A stretch of DNA of 60,703 nucleotides, from assembly GCA_949288185.1 (NCBI GenBank), contig CASEIZ010000032.1:1-60703 (forward strand). Direction: 5' to 3'. Of this stretch, positions 27,486 through 37,069 are shown in pieces. The translations under genes were made by a program, and so were the position numbers. This DNA comes from an uncultured Eubacteriales bacterium (GTDB lineage Bacteria; Bacillota; Clostridia; TANB77; CAG-508). Within the stretch, counting starts at the first letter, position 1, and the number at the start of each line of letters is the position of its first letter. The notes under the pieces are model-generated. The model was not told the origin of the DNA. It made no database searches and worked only from the letters and a program-made list of their open reading frames with translations.

Positions 27486-28439
27486 CTATAATTCTATTTC
27501 AAATGCTGTTCTTTCTACTTCGTTTCCCGCTATATATGTATTGTAATCTAATACAATGTCACTAAAATGTATTTGTGTTATAACAATACCTTCTCTATAC
27601 ACATCACTAAATCTAATAGATATGGTTTTTGTTTCTCCTGGTTGTAATATTAGCTCCTCTTCGTTGTTTTCATATAGAAGAGCACTATATTGATTGTTTG
27701 TATCATCTAATAGATACGTTGAATCTGTATCTTCTCTTGAATCTAATAATATTGTTTTGTCTGTTTTATTCTTAATTTCAAAAGAATAAATTTCATAATC
27801 CATAAATACTTGAGACTCTTCCACTGTAATATCTAATTCTTCACTACTATATGATTGATAAATATTTTTAACTCCAATTAAATTATTAATATTTAATTTG
27901 TATTCACCATCTTCTGGTGCAATTGTTACATAATCTTCATAATATGTATCATTTGACTTTCCTGTGGCTAACATATTATCAAAAATTTTTACTTGATAAA
28001 TATATAAATCGCCAGATTTTATCCAAGATTGAAAAGAAAAATCCTTATCTCCTTCAAATTTTTCTGAACAATATAAGCTTTCAAAAATTTCCACTGTTGG
28101 ATATAAAGTATCTATTGTATCTTGAGATAACAGGCTATATGCTTTTTGTGGCTCATGTTGCGTACAATAGTTAAAAAATTGTTCAATCAGATTTCCAAAA
28201 TCTTCTCTATATTGTTCTGGAACATCTTCATCTGATATGATAGATTCGCTTTGATTATCATAAGAAACAACATTAGATAATGTTGTTTCTTCTTCTAAAA
28301 TTTTTCTATTTTCTTCTTCCATATTTCTTCGCGAAATAGAATTTAATACCTGAATCACTAAAATGATAAATATAATCCCTAATATTAGTACCCAGACTGC
28401 CATTCTATTTTGCCTATAAAATCTCAATAATCTATGCAT
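27486..28439 (-). CDS. anchored extracellular protein of the secretion cluster, VirB8-like position
   Basis: This 317-residue protein has an N-terminal cytoplasmic tail, one membrane segment at about 13-32 and an outer part. Residues 78-185 (FGNLIEQFFNYCTQHEPQKAY and so on) have the NTF2-like pattern seen in VirB8/TcpC. Residues 200-317 look like an immunoglobulin-type beta sandwich ending in LILQPGETKTISIRF. The gene lies between the channel protein and the hydrolase, 30 bases from the channel stop. In Gram-positive conjugation systems the VirB8-like protein bridges channel and wall. Function here is inferred from position and topology. Confidence 0.65.
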   Translation of the reverse strand: MHRLLRFYRQNRMAVWVLILGIIFIILVIQVLNSISRRNMEEENRKILEEETTLSNVVSYDNQSESIISDEDVPEQYREDFGNLIEQFFNYCTQHEPQKAYSLLSQDTIDTLYPTVEIFESLYCSEKFEGDKDFSFQSWIKSGDLYIYQVKIFDNMLATGKSNDTYYEDYVTIAPEDGEYKLNINNLIGVKNIYQSYSSEELDITVEESQVFMDYEIYSFEIKNKTDKTILLDSREDTDSTYLLDDTNNQYSALLYENNEEELILQPGETKTISIRFSDVYREGIVITQIHFSDIVLDYNTYIAGNEVERTAFEIEL

Positions 28440-28469
28440 ATATTCCTCCTCAGGAAGCTTTTGTTTCCA

Positions 28470-31392
28470 TTATTCATTATTTGTTGGTGTATTATTTCCT
28501 GGAGTGTTATTTCTTGGTGGGTTATTTCTTGGTGGGTTATTTCTTGTTGGGTTATTTCTTGGTGGTCTTCCTCTTCTTGTTGGTGATTCACTCGTTCTTG
28601 TATCTCCGCCTCCAGAATTATTTGTTTGTCTTCTTTGTTGTGTTGGTGAGCCACTCGTTCTTGTATCTCCACCTCCAGAATTATTTGTTTGTCTTCTTTG
28701 TTGTGTTGGCGAACCACTCGTTCTTGTATCTCCACCTCCAGAATGATTTGTTTGACTTCCTTGTTGTGCTCTAGGATTTCCAATTCTAGTTAAACCTGCT
28801 TTTCTACGATTCTCATACATGTTATCTGCACCTAACATTTTTGATGTCATTTGCATAACTCGTAGTTGATCATTTGGATTAGATACCATAGATTGCACTC
28901 TTTCTTCCATTCTTGCCATTTTTTCTTCATCTTCTATACTATCTTTATTGTAATTATACTTACTGATAAAGCTAGCTGCATCTACGTATGCTTGATGATT
29001 AGCACCTGATAATGAGCCTGTTTCTGTGAATTCTGTTTTCAAAACATCATCAATCAAATCTTCTTTAACTCCTGCTTCAAGTAAATCTGCTTTTGCATTT
29101 AAATAGCTTTCTTCGCTTCCAGTATAGTTATTTTTACCCATCCATTCTCTTGCTTTTTCTCTTTCTTCTGTATTACTACTTTTTAATAATTGTTTTCTTG
29201 CATCTTTGTTTTGGTTTTCCATTCTGTGTTGTCTAGCTGCTGCTGCTCCATTCATATCGGTATCCCAAGCATATCGAATATCTCTACCCGTTTGTTTCAA
29301 TTTTTTCGGTGCATTCATAATGCCTCTTGCAGCTCTACCTGTCAAGTTATTTGCATTTTTTCCAATTATATTTCCAGCTGCTGCACCTGCTGCTGCATAT
29401 TGAAATGTTTTTGACATATCACCAGTTGTTAATCCAGCTGCTAAACCTACGGTTGCTCCACCAATCATACCTGTTGCTCTAACAAGTCCTCGTCCAGCAA
29501 ATAAAGCTCCCTTTCCTAGTGTTTTTGCACCTCTTATTCCAAATTTTGCAAGTCCTGGTGCTTTTTCTTTGGCCTTATTTTTAAATGCACTCGCTTTATT
29601 CCTAGCTGCTGTAAGTCTTGGGAATATTTGTGAATCCCATTGTTCTACTTCACTTGTTCCATCGTCTTGTCCGTCTCCTTCTCCATTTCCTTGACCATTA
29701 TTTGGACCTAATATTAAGTTATTGTCTTCGTCATACTGATTTTCATCATATCCATTATCTTCTAATTGTTGATTGATTTTATCTACTTCTGCTTGTGCAT
29801 CTGCTCTATTTTGCTCTGTCTCATTCGGATCATTTGCCATATCTTGCCAAACATCTCTATCATTTAACTGTTGTGACATGTCTACAGTTCCTTCTGGTGC
29901 AGATGCATCGCTTCCTCCATCGTCACCACCATTATTAAATGCACCTAATTTACCTGCATTATCATTTTTGGCGAAATTAATCTTATCATCGTTTGCATCT
30001 TCTCCTTTATTAGCTCCTCCTTTTTGCTTTCCACCATTTCCACTGCCCATACCTGTTAATTTATTTAACGCACTCATTGTTAATGCGCCACCAGCAAATG
30101 AACCAAAGTCACCTTCTGTATTAGATTGATCCAATCTAAACATTTTCTTAATAAATTTCTCTGCTGGTACTAAGAATCCAATTGCAACAACTGCATATAT
30201 TGGGTTATCAACCGCTAAATCAATTGCTGATGTTACAAATACAGAATATAAGATTAAGTGTACCGGCTGAATAATAGCATTCATGGTATATTCTTTAAAC
30301 CATAGATTAAATGCCTGTGCATGTCCATCTCCTGCTTTATCTAATGGATATGTTAATGCTACTAATGGTGCTATCATTGTAAAAAATGCCATCCACAAAA
30401 ACCTCTTAAAGTACATAAATGTAAACATACAGGTATAAATAACTAATGCTAAGTAAATAATTGTATATGCTGTTGCATCTTGCCATTGATCTGCTTGTGC
30501 TTTAAATCTAGCTAATCCAATTAGATTGGTTCTAAATTTAAATTTTTGATTTGCATAATCTCCTTCATCACTATGGGTTGCTTGAACAATGATTCCATCA
30601 TCTACTGATGCTGAAAATAAAGAATTAATGGTATCTGTCAATAATAAAATTCCTGACATAACGATATGTATAACAAATACTAAGCATAATGCTACAAACC
30701 AATCTCGAAGAGATTCTTTATATTTTGCTTTATCTGCCGCTGTTGAACTAATTAAAATTCTAATTGCTAAATACACTAAAACAGATAATAATCCTACAAC
30801 TGCAATATTTCTGAATGATTTGTACCATGATGCTATTGTTTCTTGCAAACTTGTTTCACCGTCTGGTAGCTGCTGATTCTGCAGCCTCTTCGGCACTTTG
30901 TACTACACTATCATCTCCTGAACTAATAACTGATGAATATGTATTTGGGCTTAAGAAATTGATATCTAAAGCAGCTATATTATCTGCAAAAATATTTTCA
31001 GGAGAATATAACATATTTGGAATTTGATATGAAGAAGCATCTAATAAAAATGTTTTTTCATCCATATAGTCAGATGGGATTACTTCATCTGCTGTTTCAC
31101 TATCTACACCTTCTACTAACCAAGACCCTGAATCTGGATCTAAGTTGTTATCACTTTGCGGTAACATTGCAGCAAGAAATCTATCAGATCCTAGCATAAA
31201 TTTATTTAAGGTTCCCATAACAACATCTCCTAAAGATGCAAATAATTGTACAACCTCTTTTAATAGACCTCCTGCAATATCTTCTACAGCAGCATATGAA
31301 TTCTTAGGAATGATACATGTAAACAATATCACTACAATTACTAAGGATATTACTATCTTTTGTATTAAATTCATTTTTGTGTGATTTTTCAT
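28470..31392 (-). CDS. TrbL/VirB6-like polytopic channel protein, read through a +1 shift at CGG
   Basis: Two overlapping frames (178 and 808 codons) join into one 973-residue protein if the C of the in-frame CGG at 30861-30859 is skipped. The next zero-frame codon is TGA. The first part has a signal-like segment (about 11-34) and a soluble acidic region. After the join (AATRGETSLQETIASW) come about seven membrane segments with the family pattern WYKSFRNIAVVGLLSVLVY, then a long Gln/Asp/Gly-rich cytoplasmic tail ending in tandem repeats. The second frame has only a GTG at 30896 without a ribosome site and overlaps the first by 41 bases, so independent initiation is unlikely. GGAGG precedes the ATG at 31392. 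It sits next to virB4, as VirB6 genes often do. Confidence 0.75.
28486..28765 (-). repeat. in-frame tandem repeats in the channel protein tail
   Basis: Three 63-bp units at about 28576-28765 encode 21-residue repeats with SGGGDTRTSGSPTQQRRQ. They are followed by 15-bp units at about 28486-28565 encoding PRNNP-type pentapeptides. Both keep the reading frame. The tail is strongly basic and disordered. Confidence 0.85.
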
Positions 31393-31401
31393 TTTTTCCT
31401 C

Positions 31402-33372
31402 CTATTTATTAGCCTGTCCTTTTCTCATTTTTGCCAATTTGTTTAAATTCGTTTCCACAAACTCAAATTCTTTTGCTGTTGGTGTAATTTGTAAAATAGC
31501 TGTATCTCCACCTACTTTCAAAAGTCCTTCCCCTTTTAGACAAGTAATTAAAAAATTTGCTTCTCCTTCGCTTAATTTAAAAACTTGTTTTAATTGTTCA
31601 ATTTCAGATTTGTCCTGTGCTAAAAATAATTTTGTATCTGATGATGTTAAAACTGCTTGTGCTTCTGGCTTTTCATAAAAATCTTGAAATCTTTGAGATA
31701 CAATAGCCAAAGACACATTTCTTTTTCTCGCACGTCTTGCCATTGTATTTAGAAAATCAACTGCTTCTGGATAAGGCAATAACATCCATGCCTCATCTAC
31801 TAAAACTCTTTTTTGTCTTGCTCTTCTTCTATCTTCACTGTTTTTCTTAACATATTTTTCCCATATCCATGAAAGTAATATTTGTTGTGCAAGTGGTCTT
31901 GCAAATCTTTCCTCTAATTGAGAAATATCCAAATTGATGAAAGGCGCTCCATCCAATAACTCAAATGTAGATTGTCCATCAAAATATGCCATTTGACCAT
32001 TATATTCTCTAATATATTGTCTCATTACTTTTAGTAAGTAACTATAATGATATTGGTAATCCGGATTTCTATTCTCTTGCGCTTTTTTCTGAATTCTTTT
32101 ATACCAACTTCCAATTGTTGGCATCTCCTTTTTTTCTTTATATAACTTATCACCTTTTTGAAAATTCTCATCTGATTTATATATACTCATTGGGTTGTTG
32201 GTAATTCCTAAATTTGCATATTCTTCTGCTACTGCTTCTGCAATAACTTGTTTTGTTACTTCATTTACTTCTTGGCTTCTAGTACTACCTCTTGCCATAG
32301 TTAATAATGCTTGGGTAACATCTTCTACTTTATTTTCTACATTTAATACTGTTCTTTCTCTACCTGTAATTTCATCTCTTATATTTTCTGGTTCTATATC
32401 AAATAAATTAATAACTGTTCTAGAATTTGGACTTAATACAACATTAATTCCACCTAAACTTTCTGCTACAATCTGGTATTCACCTTCTGCATCTAGTGCT
32501 AAACTTTCTATTCCCATTAATACAGAAGATCTAGAAATTAATGTTTTCATTGTTACAGATTTTCCCGCACCAGATTTAGCAAATATAACCATATTATAAT
32601 TTGTTAAAGATGGATGAAAATTATCAAATAAGATTGGTGTTCCTGTTTGTTTATTAAAACCTAATGGTACACCTGTTGAATGCCCTACTTCTGATGTTGT
32701 AAATGGGAAGACGGTTCCCATTGACCTACTATCAAATGAATGTACTTTTTTTATCTTATCATCCATTAATGGTAAATTTGATTTAAATGCCTTTTCTTGA
32801 ATTGCCCATGCACTTTTAATGCCTACTAAAGATTTTGAAACTTCTGTAGATAACATTTTTGTTAATCTATCTAAATCTTCTAAGTTATATGTAAATAACG
32901 TAGAAATAATAGAAGCATCATACATTTTATTAAATCCAGCCGCAATTTCGTCTCTTAATTGTTCAGCTTCAAATCTTTTTTGTGTTAATGTACTTTCCCT
33001 GTTAATATTTCCTCTGTCAGCAGCAACAAGTCTTTCAGTTTCTAATTCATTAATAACTTTATTTAATTCATTTTGTGATCTTGATTCTGGAATAGGGGTG
33101 ATATATATCGAAGTATTTACATCTCCAAAAAAATATAAATCTCTAAATAAATCTGGGAAACTACACATACGAGGCAATGCTGATACAAAGAAACTTCTAG
33201 CATATCTTGTTACATTTGATATAATTTCTAAATGGTCAATTTTAGAAGCATCTATACCAGCAGGAGCTATAATTTCTTTAATTGTTCTTTTTCTTAATAT
33301 TCCTGGTTGGTCATTATTAATTTGTTGTCCTTTTATTGGTTGTTCTTGTGGTTTTCTCTTGGACTTTCTCAT
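31402..33372 (-). CDS. VirB4-type secretion ATPase
   Basis: This 656-residue VirB4/TraC-family ATPase would power a type IV secretion-like channel from the cytoplasmic face of the membrane. A CagE/TrbE-type N-terminal domain spans about 30-220, then comes Walker A AKSGAGKS at 265-272, and Walker B in KRVLVDEAWMLLPYP near 530-544, and LAIVSQRFQDF further on. I use the ATG at 33372 because GGAGG is 8 bases upstream. The upstream in-frame ATG at 33378 is too close to that site. The gene overlaps the partner-protein gene by about 56 bases, which implies translational coupling. Confidence 0.92.
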   Translation of the reverse strand: MRKSKRKPQEQPIKGQQINNDQPGILRKRTIKEIIAPAGIDASKIDHLEIISNVTRYARSFFVSALPRMCSFPDLFRDLYFFGDVNTSIYITPIPESRSQNELNKVINELETERLVAADRGNINRESTLTQKRFEAEQLRDEIAAGFNKMYDASIISTLFTYNLEDLDRLTKMLSTEVSKSLVGIKSAWAIQEKAFKSNLPLMDDKIKKVHSFDSRSMGTVFPFTTSEVGHSTGVPLGFNKQTGTPILFDNFHPSLTNYNMVIFAKSGAGKSVTMKTLISRSSVLMGIESLALDAEGEYQIVAESLGGINVVLSPNSRTVINLFDIEPENIRDEITGRERTVLNVENKVEDVTQALLTMARGSTRSQEVNEVTKQVIAEAVAEEYANLGITNNPMSIYKSDENFQKGDKLYKEKKEMPTIGSWYKRIQKKAQENRNPDYQYHYSYLLKVMRQYIREYNGQMAYFDGQSTFELLDGAPFINLDISQLEERFARPLAQQILLSWIWEKYVKKNSEDRRRARQKRVLVDEAWMLLPYPEAVDFLNTMARRARKRNVSLAIVSQRFQDFYEKPEAQAVLTSSDTKLFLAQDKSEIEQLKQVFKLSEGEANFLITCLKGEGLLKVGGDTAILQITPTAKEFEFVETNLNKLAKMRKGQANK

Positions 33373-34558
33373 TTGCATTTCCTCCTTCACCATTTTCAAT
33401 TTCTTTAATAGCTTCCTCAGCTACATCTATTCCAACATAAGATTGATTTTCTTGTATAACAAGTGCTGCCATTTTTCTGATTAATTCATCTAAATTGTCT
33501 TCCTTTTCTTCAGCTATTTGCTGTGGTTTTGATTTTACTTTTTCAATTGCTTCATTTGCTAAATCAATTGCTCTATCATGAATGATTTCATCTAGTGCTT
33601 TTACTTTCTTTTCATATACATCTTCTGATGTTGAATATAACTCTTCATAACCTGCCATCATTGCTTTATCGATTCCTAGAATTTCTGAGTCATCTCTATT
33701 ATATGCTACATACAATAATTCAACTAATTCTTTTGATGATAAGATTTTTCCCATTACAGAACATGAAGATAATGTTCTGATAATTGCTTGTGCATTTGTA
33801 TATAATTCAGAAAATGCAATATTTCTTATTTCATCTTTATCATATTTTTCTGTATTTTCTTCTGCAAAATATGGAATAATAATAAAATATTTTTTATTTA
33901 ATATGTTTTTATTCAAGCTCATTTTTTCTGTATTATTTACAATATCTCTACCATATTCTAATAAATTTCTTTGTTTCGTTAATTCAAACCAATATTCGTC
34001 TAATTGACTTTTGCTATATGTATCTGATGATTTCATTTGATTGTATTGAAATTGCATTTTATTATATTTATCTTCTACTTCTTTTACTTTTGTTCTATAT
34101 TTAGAAATGCTTCCCTCTAAATTGATTGTTCTTGTTTGAATATATATTTGTATAGGATGTCTTAAGGTATTTAGAAATTGTTGAAATCCTTCTTCTACAC
34201 CAACCTTCTCTACTTTTGACATTAAGTCATAATTAATTCCTTGACATTCTACAACCATTAAATATCTTCTTCCATTTTTTTGAACAATCATATTATCTTC
34301 TACTTTATCAAATTCCATAAAATCATAAATAGATTGTTTATTATATTGCATATACTCTGTTGTTGGTTTATTACTTTCTTTTTTCTTTCCATTGTTATTT
34401 TCAGTGTCATCATTTCTTTTTTTTATTTCGTTATTTCTACTCATATCACGAAACTTAATAACAACTAATATGACTACCAATATCATTAGGATAAATATAA
34501 AAACCCCTAATACGACAGAAAGTATTCCTGATAAAGCATTCGCATCTGTACTATTCAT
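33317..34558 (-). CDS. membrane-bound partner of VirB4 (VirB4 N-domain-like)
   Basis: This 413-residue protein has one N-terminal membrane segment (about 9-34), a basic charged linker and a soluble domain. The pattern GINYDLMSKVEKVGVEEGFQ near 108-127, followed by PIQIYIQTR, resembles the start of VirB4-type N-terminal domains, although the real VirB4 next to it has its own. The protein at 56798 has the same core (INYNLKSDLEKEAI, then IQILIQS) and is also followed by a VirB4. I read it as a dedicated membrane partner of the ATPase. Its start overlaps the PrgI-like stop by 8 bases. Confidence 0.72.
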   Translation of the reverse strand: MNSTDANALSGILSVVLGVFIFILMILVVILVVIKFRDMSRNNEIKKRNDDTENNNGKKKESNKPTTEYMQYNKQSIYDFMEFDKVEDNMIVQKNGRRYLMVVECQGINYDLMSKVEKVGVEEGFQQFLNTLRHPIQIYIQTRTINLEGSISKYRTKVKEVEDKYNKMQFQYNQMKSSDTYSKSQLDEYWFELTKQRNLLEYGRDIVNNTEKMSLNKNILNKKYFIIIPYFAEENTEKYDKDEIRNIAFSELYTNAQAIIRTLSSCSVMGKILSSKELVELLYVAYNRDDSEILGIDKAMMAGYEELYSTSEDVYEKKVKALDEIIHDRAIDLANEAIEKVKSKPQQIAEEKEDNLDELIRKMAALVIQENQSYVGIDVAEEAIKEIENGEGGNANEKVQEKTTRTTNKRTTN

Positions 34559-34916
34559 CTTTTGTTCCCTCCTCTACATTTCTTTTTGTATCTTGATAAA
34601 CATATATTTTGTTTTTTTGTAGCTTAAATTCTATATATCTTTTTATGACTTCATCAATGTTTTCTCCCCCTGTTTTTTTGGTAATTGAAAATGCATTTGA
34701 TTCTGGCACTTTAAATGTACCAATTAAAAAGCCGATTAACCCAAAAATTCCTATAAAAACAAAGCCTATAAAACTCATTCCAATCATGCTAAAAATCAAA
34801 TAAAAAATTGCTCCTATTGCTCCTCCTGCAATCGTAAATAATAATGCCTTTACAGAAAATATAAATAGTATTCTTCCTTCACCTTTTACATTTCTTGGTA
34901 AATTATAAGTTCCCAT
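34551..34916 (-). CDS. PrgI/VirB3-family membrane protein
   Basis: This 121-residue protein has the PrgI layout: a short N-terminal Y-x-x-P motif (TYNLPRNV), two closely spaced membrane helices at about 20-65, and a charged C-terminal tail. PrgI is the Gram-positive VirB3 counterpart and usually precedes virB4, as here. The end overlaps the partner-protein gene by 8 bases. It has its own promoter (34958-34986) after the pilin terminator, so it is the first gene of the machinery transcript. Confidence 0.85.
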   Translation of the reverse strand: MGTYNLPRNVKGEGRILFIFSVKALLFTIAGGAIGAIFYLIFSMIGMSFIGFVFIGIFGLIGFLIGTFKVPESNAFSITKKTGGENIDEVIKRYIEFKLQKNKIYVYQDTKRNVEEGTKDE

Positions 34917-34957
34917 ATAATTCTCCCTTCTAACATAAACATTTCTACTTATATTTT

Positions 34958-34986
34958 ATTATAACAAAAAAACTCAAAAATTGTAA
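34958..34986 (-). promoter_or_regulatory. extended -10 promoter for the machinery operon
   Basis: On the minus strand TTACAA (34986-34981), a 17-base spacer ending in TGT, and TATAAT (34963-34958) form an extended -10 promoter. It lies between the pilin terminator and the PrgI-like gene. Confidence 0.65.
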
Positions 34987-35048
34987 CATTTTTAAGTAAA
35001 AAAGTATAAAATAATATATTTTTAATATAAATGTAATACTTATGTAAC

Positions 35049-35087
35049 AAAAAAACAGAAATTAGATATACTAATTTCTGTTTTTTT
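35049..35087 (-). terminator. strong terminator after pilin-like gene 1
   Basis: A perfect 17-bp stem (35049-35065 with 35071-35087) has a 5-nt loop. On the minus strand the T-run lies at its end. It separates the pilin gene at 35101 from the machinery genes. Confidence 0.85.
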
Positions 35088-35100
35088 ATGTATTCTTTTA

Positions 35101-35457
35101 TTATTGTATTCCACTGAAAAATTCGTAAATAACGTTTGCAAATATTGAACCTGCGAAAATGAATGCGGCACCAACTAAATAAGGAAGCATTGATTTTTTG
35201 TATTCTGATTTTTCTTCTGCACTTCCTAGCATGTATTTAATACCTAGAACAATAATAACAGCTACTGCTAAAACAACACCTACAACTTGGAAAATTCCCA
35301 CAATATCATTTCCTAAATCTGTTATTTGTTGGGTACCTGTTGGATTGTCTGTTCCTGATATTTCAGTTGGTGTTAAAGCAAAACAGTTTAATGAAATGGA
35401 TATAATTACCATCGCTATTAAAATCATATTTACTATTTTTACAACAATCTTATTCAT
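35101..35457 (-). CDS. TrbC/VirB2-type pilin-like protein 1
   Basis: This 118-residue protein has a signal-like N-terminus (about 8-28), a short polar stretch and two hydrophobic helices joined by GIKYMLGSAEEKSEYKKS, a pattern shared by all three pilin-like genes here. In T4SS the VirB2/TrbC protein forms the pilus or a surface subunit. GGAGG lies just before the ATG. Unlike its two relatives it has its own strong promoter and a strong terminator, so it is a monocistronic unit and probably the most abundant subunit. Cleavage and cyclisation cannot be judged. Confidence 0.87.
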   Translation of the reverse strand: MNKIVVKIVNMILIAMVIISISLNCFALTPTEISGTDNPTGTQQITDLGNDIVGIFQVVGVVLAVAVIIVLGIKYMLGSAEEKSEYKKSMLPYLVGAAFIFAGSIFANVIYEFFSGIQ

Positions 35458-35510
35458 ATTTTTTTCCTCCTTCTATTTCTAAAAATATATTAACAACCCT
35501 TCTATCTTAT

Positions 35511-35539
35511 ATTATAGCATTTATTGTTATTTTTTTCAA
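35511..35539 (-). promoter_or_regulatory. extended -10 promoter of pilin-like gene 1
   Basis: On the minus strand TTGAAA (35539-35534), 17 bases ending in TGC, and TATAAT (35516-35511) are near consensus. The start site would be about 40 bases before the ribosome site of the pilin gene. Confidence 0.7.
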
Positions 35540-35545
35540 CATTTT

Positions 35546-35899
35546 TTATATATTTTGTGCAAATTGATAAATAATATTTGGTAAAACACTTCCTGTAAAT
35601 AGAATAAAAGCTCCAATAATGTAAGGTTTTAATGTTTGTTTATATTCTGCTTTATCTTCTACACTTCCCATCATATATTTAATACCTATCAAAACTAAAG
35701 CTCCTACGGATACTACAACACCTACTATTTGAATAACCCCTAATACATTATTGGCTTTTTGTTGTAATGTAGGTGATTCTGGATTCGTTCCTTTGTAATA
35801 ATCCAAAATTCCTAGTCCTAAATCTTCTGCAAAGATGGTCGTACATGGAATAGTGATTAATAAAATGATTAACACAATACTTAAAAAAATTTTTTTCAT
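35546..35899 (-). CDS. TrbC/VirB2-type pilin-like protein 2
   Basis: This is a protein of 117 residues from the ATG at 35899, which has a TGAGG-type site. The longer frame from 35962 overlaps pilin gene 3 and adds no signal. A signal-like segment (about 4-22) ends in TIFAE, then a polar stretch, then two helices joined by GIKYMMGSVEDKAEYKQT. It shares that motif with pilins 1 and 3 and is probably a duplicate. It is cotranscribed with pilin 3 from 37041-37069. Confidence 0.83.
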   Translation of the reverse strand: MKKIFLSIVLIILLITIPCTTIFAEDLGLGILDYYKGTNPESPTLQQKANNVLGVIQIVGVVVSVGALVLIGIKYMMGSVEDKAEYKQTLKPYIIGAFILFTGSVLPNIIYQFAQNI

Positions 35900-35909
35900 A
35901 TTTCTCACC

Positions 35910-37001
35910 TCATATTCCTTGTAAAATGTTAATAATGATTTTCCAAATTCCAAATCCTCCAAATAAAATGAAACAACCTACAATATATGGAATAACCAAT
36001 TTTTTTGCTTCTGCTTGTTCGTCTACTGATGATGCCATTAATTTTATTCCAATCAAAGCTCCTACAATAACAGCCACTACAACACCAATTGCTAATAAAA
36101 TATTATACATTGTTTTTGAAAAATTTTGAAGAGCTGTTTGATCTACCCTATTTGTTTCTCCTTTTGATAAAAACGCATCTCCATCTTGTATTAAATCTTC
36201 TAAGCTCTCCTCTGAGCCATCATTTTTACTTGTTTTTTGAGGGTATTGATATATTGGGCTATCTGCTTCAATGGGCATTCCATTTTCATCTACATCAGCA
36301 CCATATTTTTTTAAAATTTCTTGTGCTTCTTCATCTTGTATGTTATAACCGTTCTTTACTAATTCTTCCATATTTCCCTCTAGTACTGATTGTGCATTAT
36401 CTTGATTGAAGTTAGCCCAAGTTTGAAAAGAACCTGATTTCAATATTTGCCCCACTAATTTTATATATTTTTCAGCAAAGTAATCCGTCATCTCACCTTC
36501 GCCTGTACCAGGACTTGGATCTGCAAAAGCATCATAAATTGCTCTCCATTCTTCATCTGTTGAAGCATCTGCTATCTTATTTTCATAGTTTGGCCAACCT
36601 ATGATACCTTCTGAAGTATCTGAATTGTCTGAATTATCTGGATTGTCTGCGTTATCTGAATTATTTGGTTTGTCTGGTTCTACTCTTCCATCTATTATAT
36701 CATTAGCATGAGCTGTATTGTAAGCACATTGTTTCATAATGTACCCATCATTCATATGTCCATATGATGATTCTTTCAATAATGCATTATAACATTCTAT
36801 ATATTTCTCTGCTTTCGCTTTACTTGTAAATTTAAGTTCTCCCGCCAATTCTTTCACAGCTGTTTGCCCATAAGTATCATCTGCATTTCTATAATAGTCT
36901 ACATCATGATCATCCCATGCAGCATTACTTAAAATTGTATATCCAAAAACTATTATAAAAATTATCATCAACATTACTATTATTTTCGTCTTTATTTTCA
37001 C
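35910..37001 (-). CDS. large pilin-like protein 3 (secreted domain plus TrbC/VirB2-type module)
   Basis: This 363-residue protein has a signal-like segment (about 7-26), about 240 residues of acidic sequence with an Asn/Asp/Ser-rich repeat stretch near 113-130, and a C-terminal two-helix module (about 295-360) with GIKLMASSVDEQAEAKKL that matches the two small pilin-like proteins. The start is a GTG preceded by a strong GGGGGGTGAT site. It overlaps nothing and is the first gene of the cluster. It could be a tip or adhesin subunit with a pilin-type anchor, but that is inference. Confidence 0.8.
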   Translation of the reverse strand: MKIKTKIIVMLMIIFIIVFGYTILSNAAWDDHDVDYYRNADDTYGQTAVKELAGELKFTSKAKAEKYIECYNALLKESSYGHMNDGYIMKQCAYNTAHANDIIDGRVEPDKPNNSDNADNPDNSDNSDTSEGIIGWPNYENKIADASTDEEWRAIYDAFADPSPGTGEGEMTDYFAEKYIKLVGQILKSGSFQTWANFNQDNAQSVLEGNMEELVKNGYNIQDEEAQEILKKYGADVDENGMPIEADSPIYQYPQKTSKNDGSEESLEDLIQDGDAFLSKGETNRVDQTALQNFSKTMYNILLAIGVVVAVIVGALIGIKLMASSVDEQAEAKKLVIPYIVGCFILFGGFGIWKIIINILQGI

Positions 37002-37040
37002 TTCGCATCACCCCCCGTATATAAATTACACTCTTACTTA

Positions 37041-37069
37041 ATTATACCTCATTTTTCCCTTTTTTTCAA
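37041..37069 (-). promoter_or_regulatory. promoter of the pilin 3-pilin 2 unit
   Basis: On the minus strand TTGAAA (37069-37064), a 17-base spacer and TATAAT (37046-37041) lie directly after the stop codon of the GT-C gene, so the secretion cluster is transcribed independently of that gene. Confidence 0.7.

Noticed and set aside
28570..28770. CRISPR array
   Set aside because: The repeats are in frame inside a gene, directly adjacent without spacers, and there are no cas genes.
28481..28774. Long open frames on the opposite strand of the repeat tail and of other genes
   Set aside because: They are by-products of repeats and codon bias on the coding strand, without ribosome sites or known domains.
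22532..37001. Calling the cluster an integrative conjugative element
   Set aside because: No integrase, relaxase, coupling protein or attachment repeats are visible, and it is surrounded by core genes.
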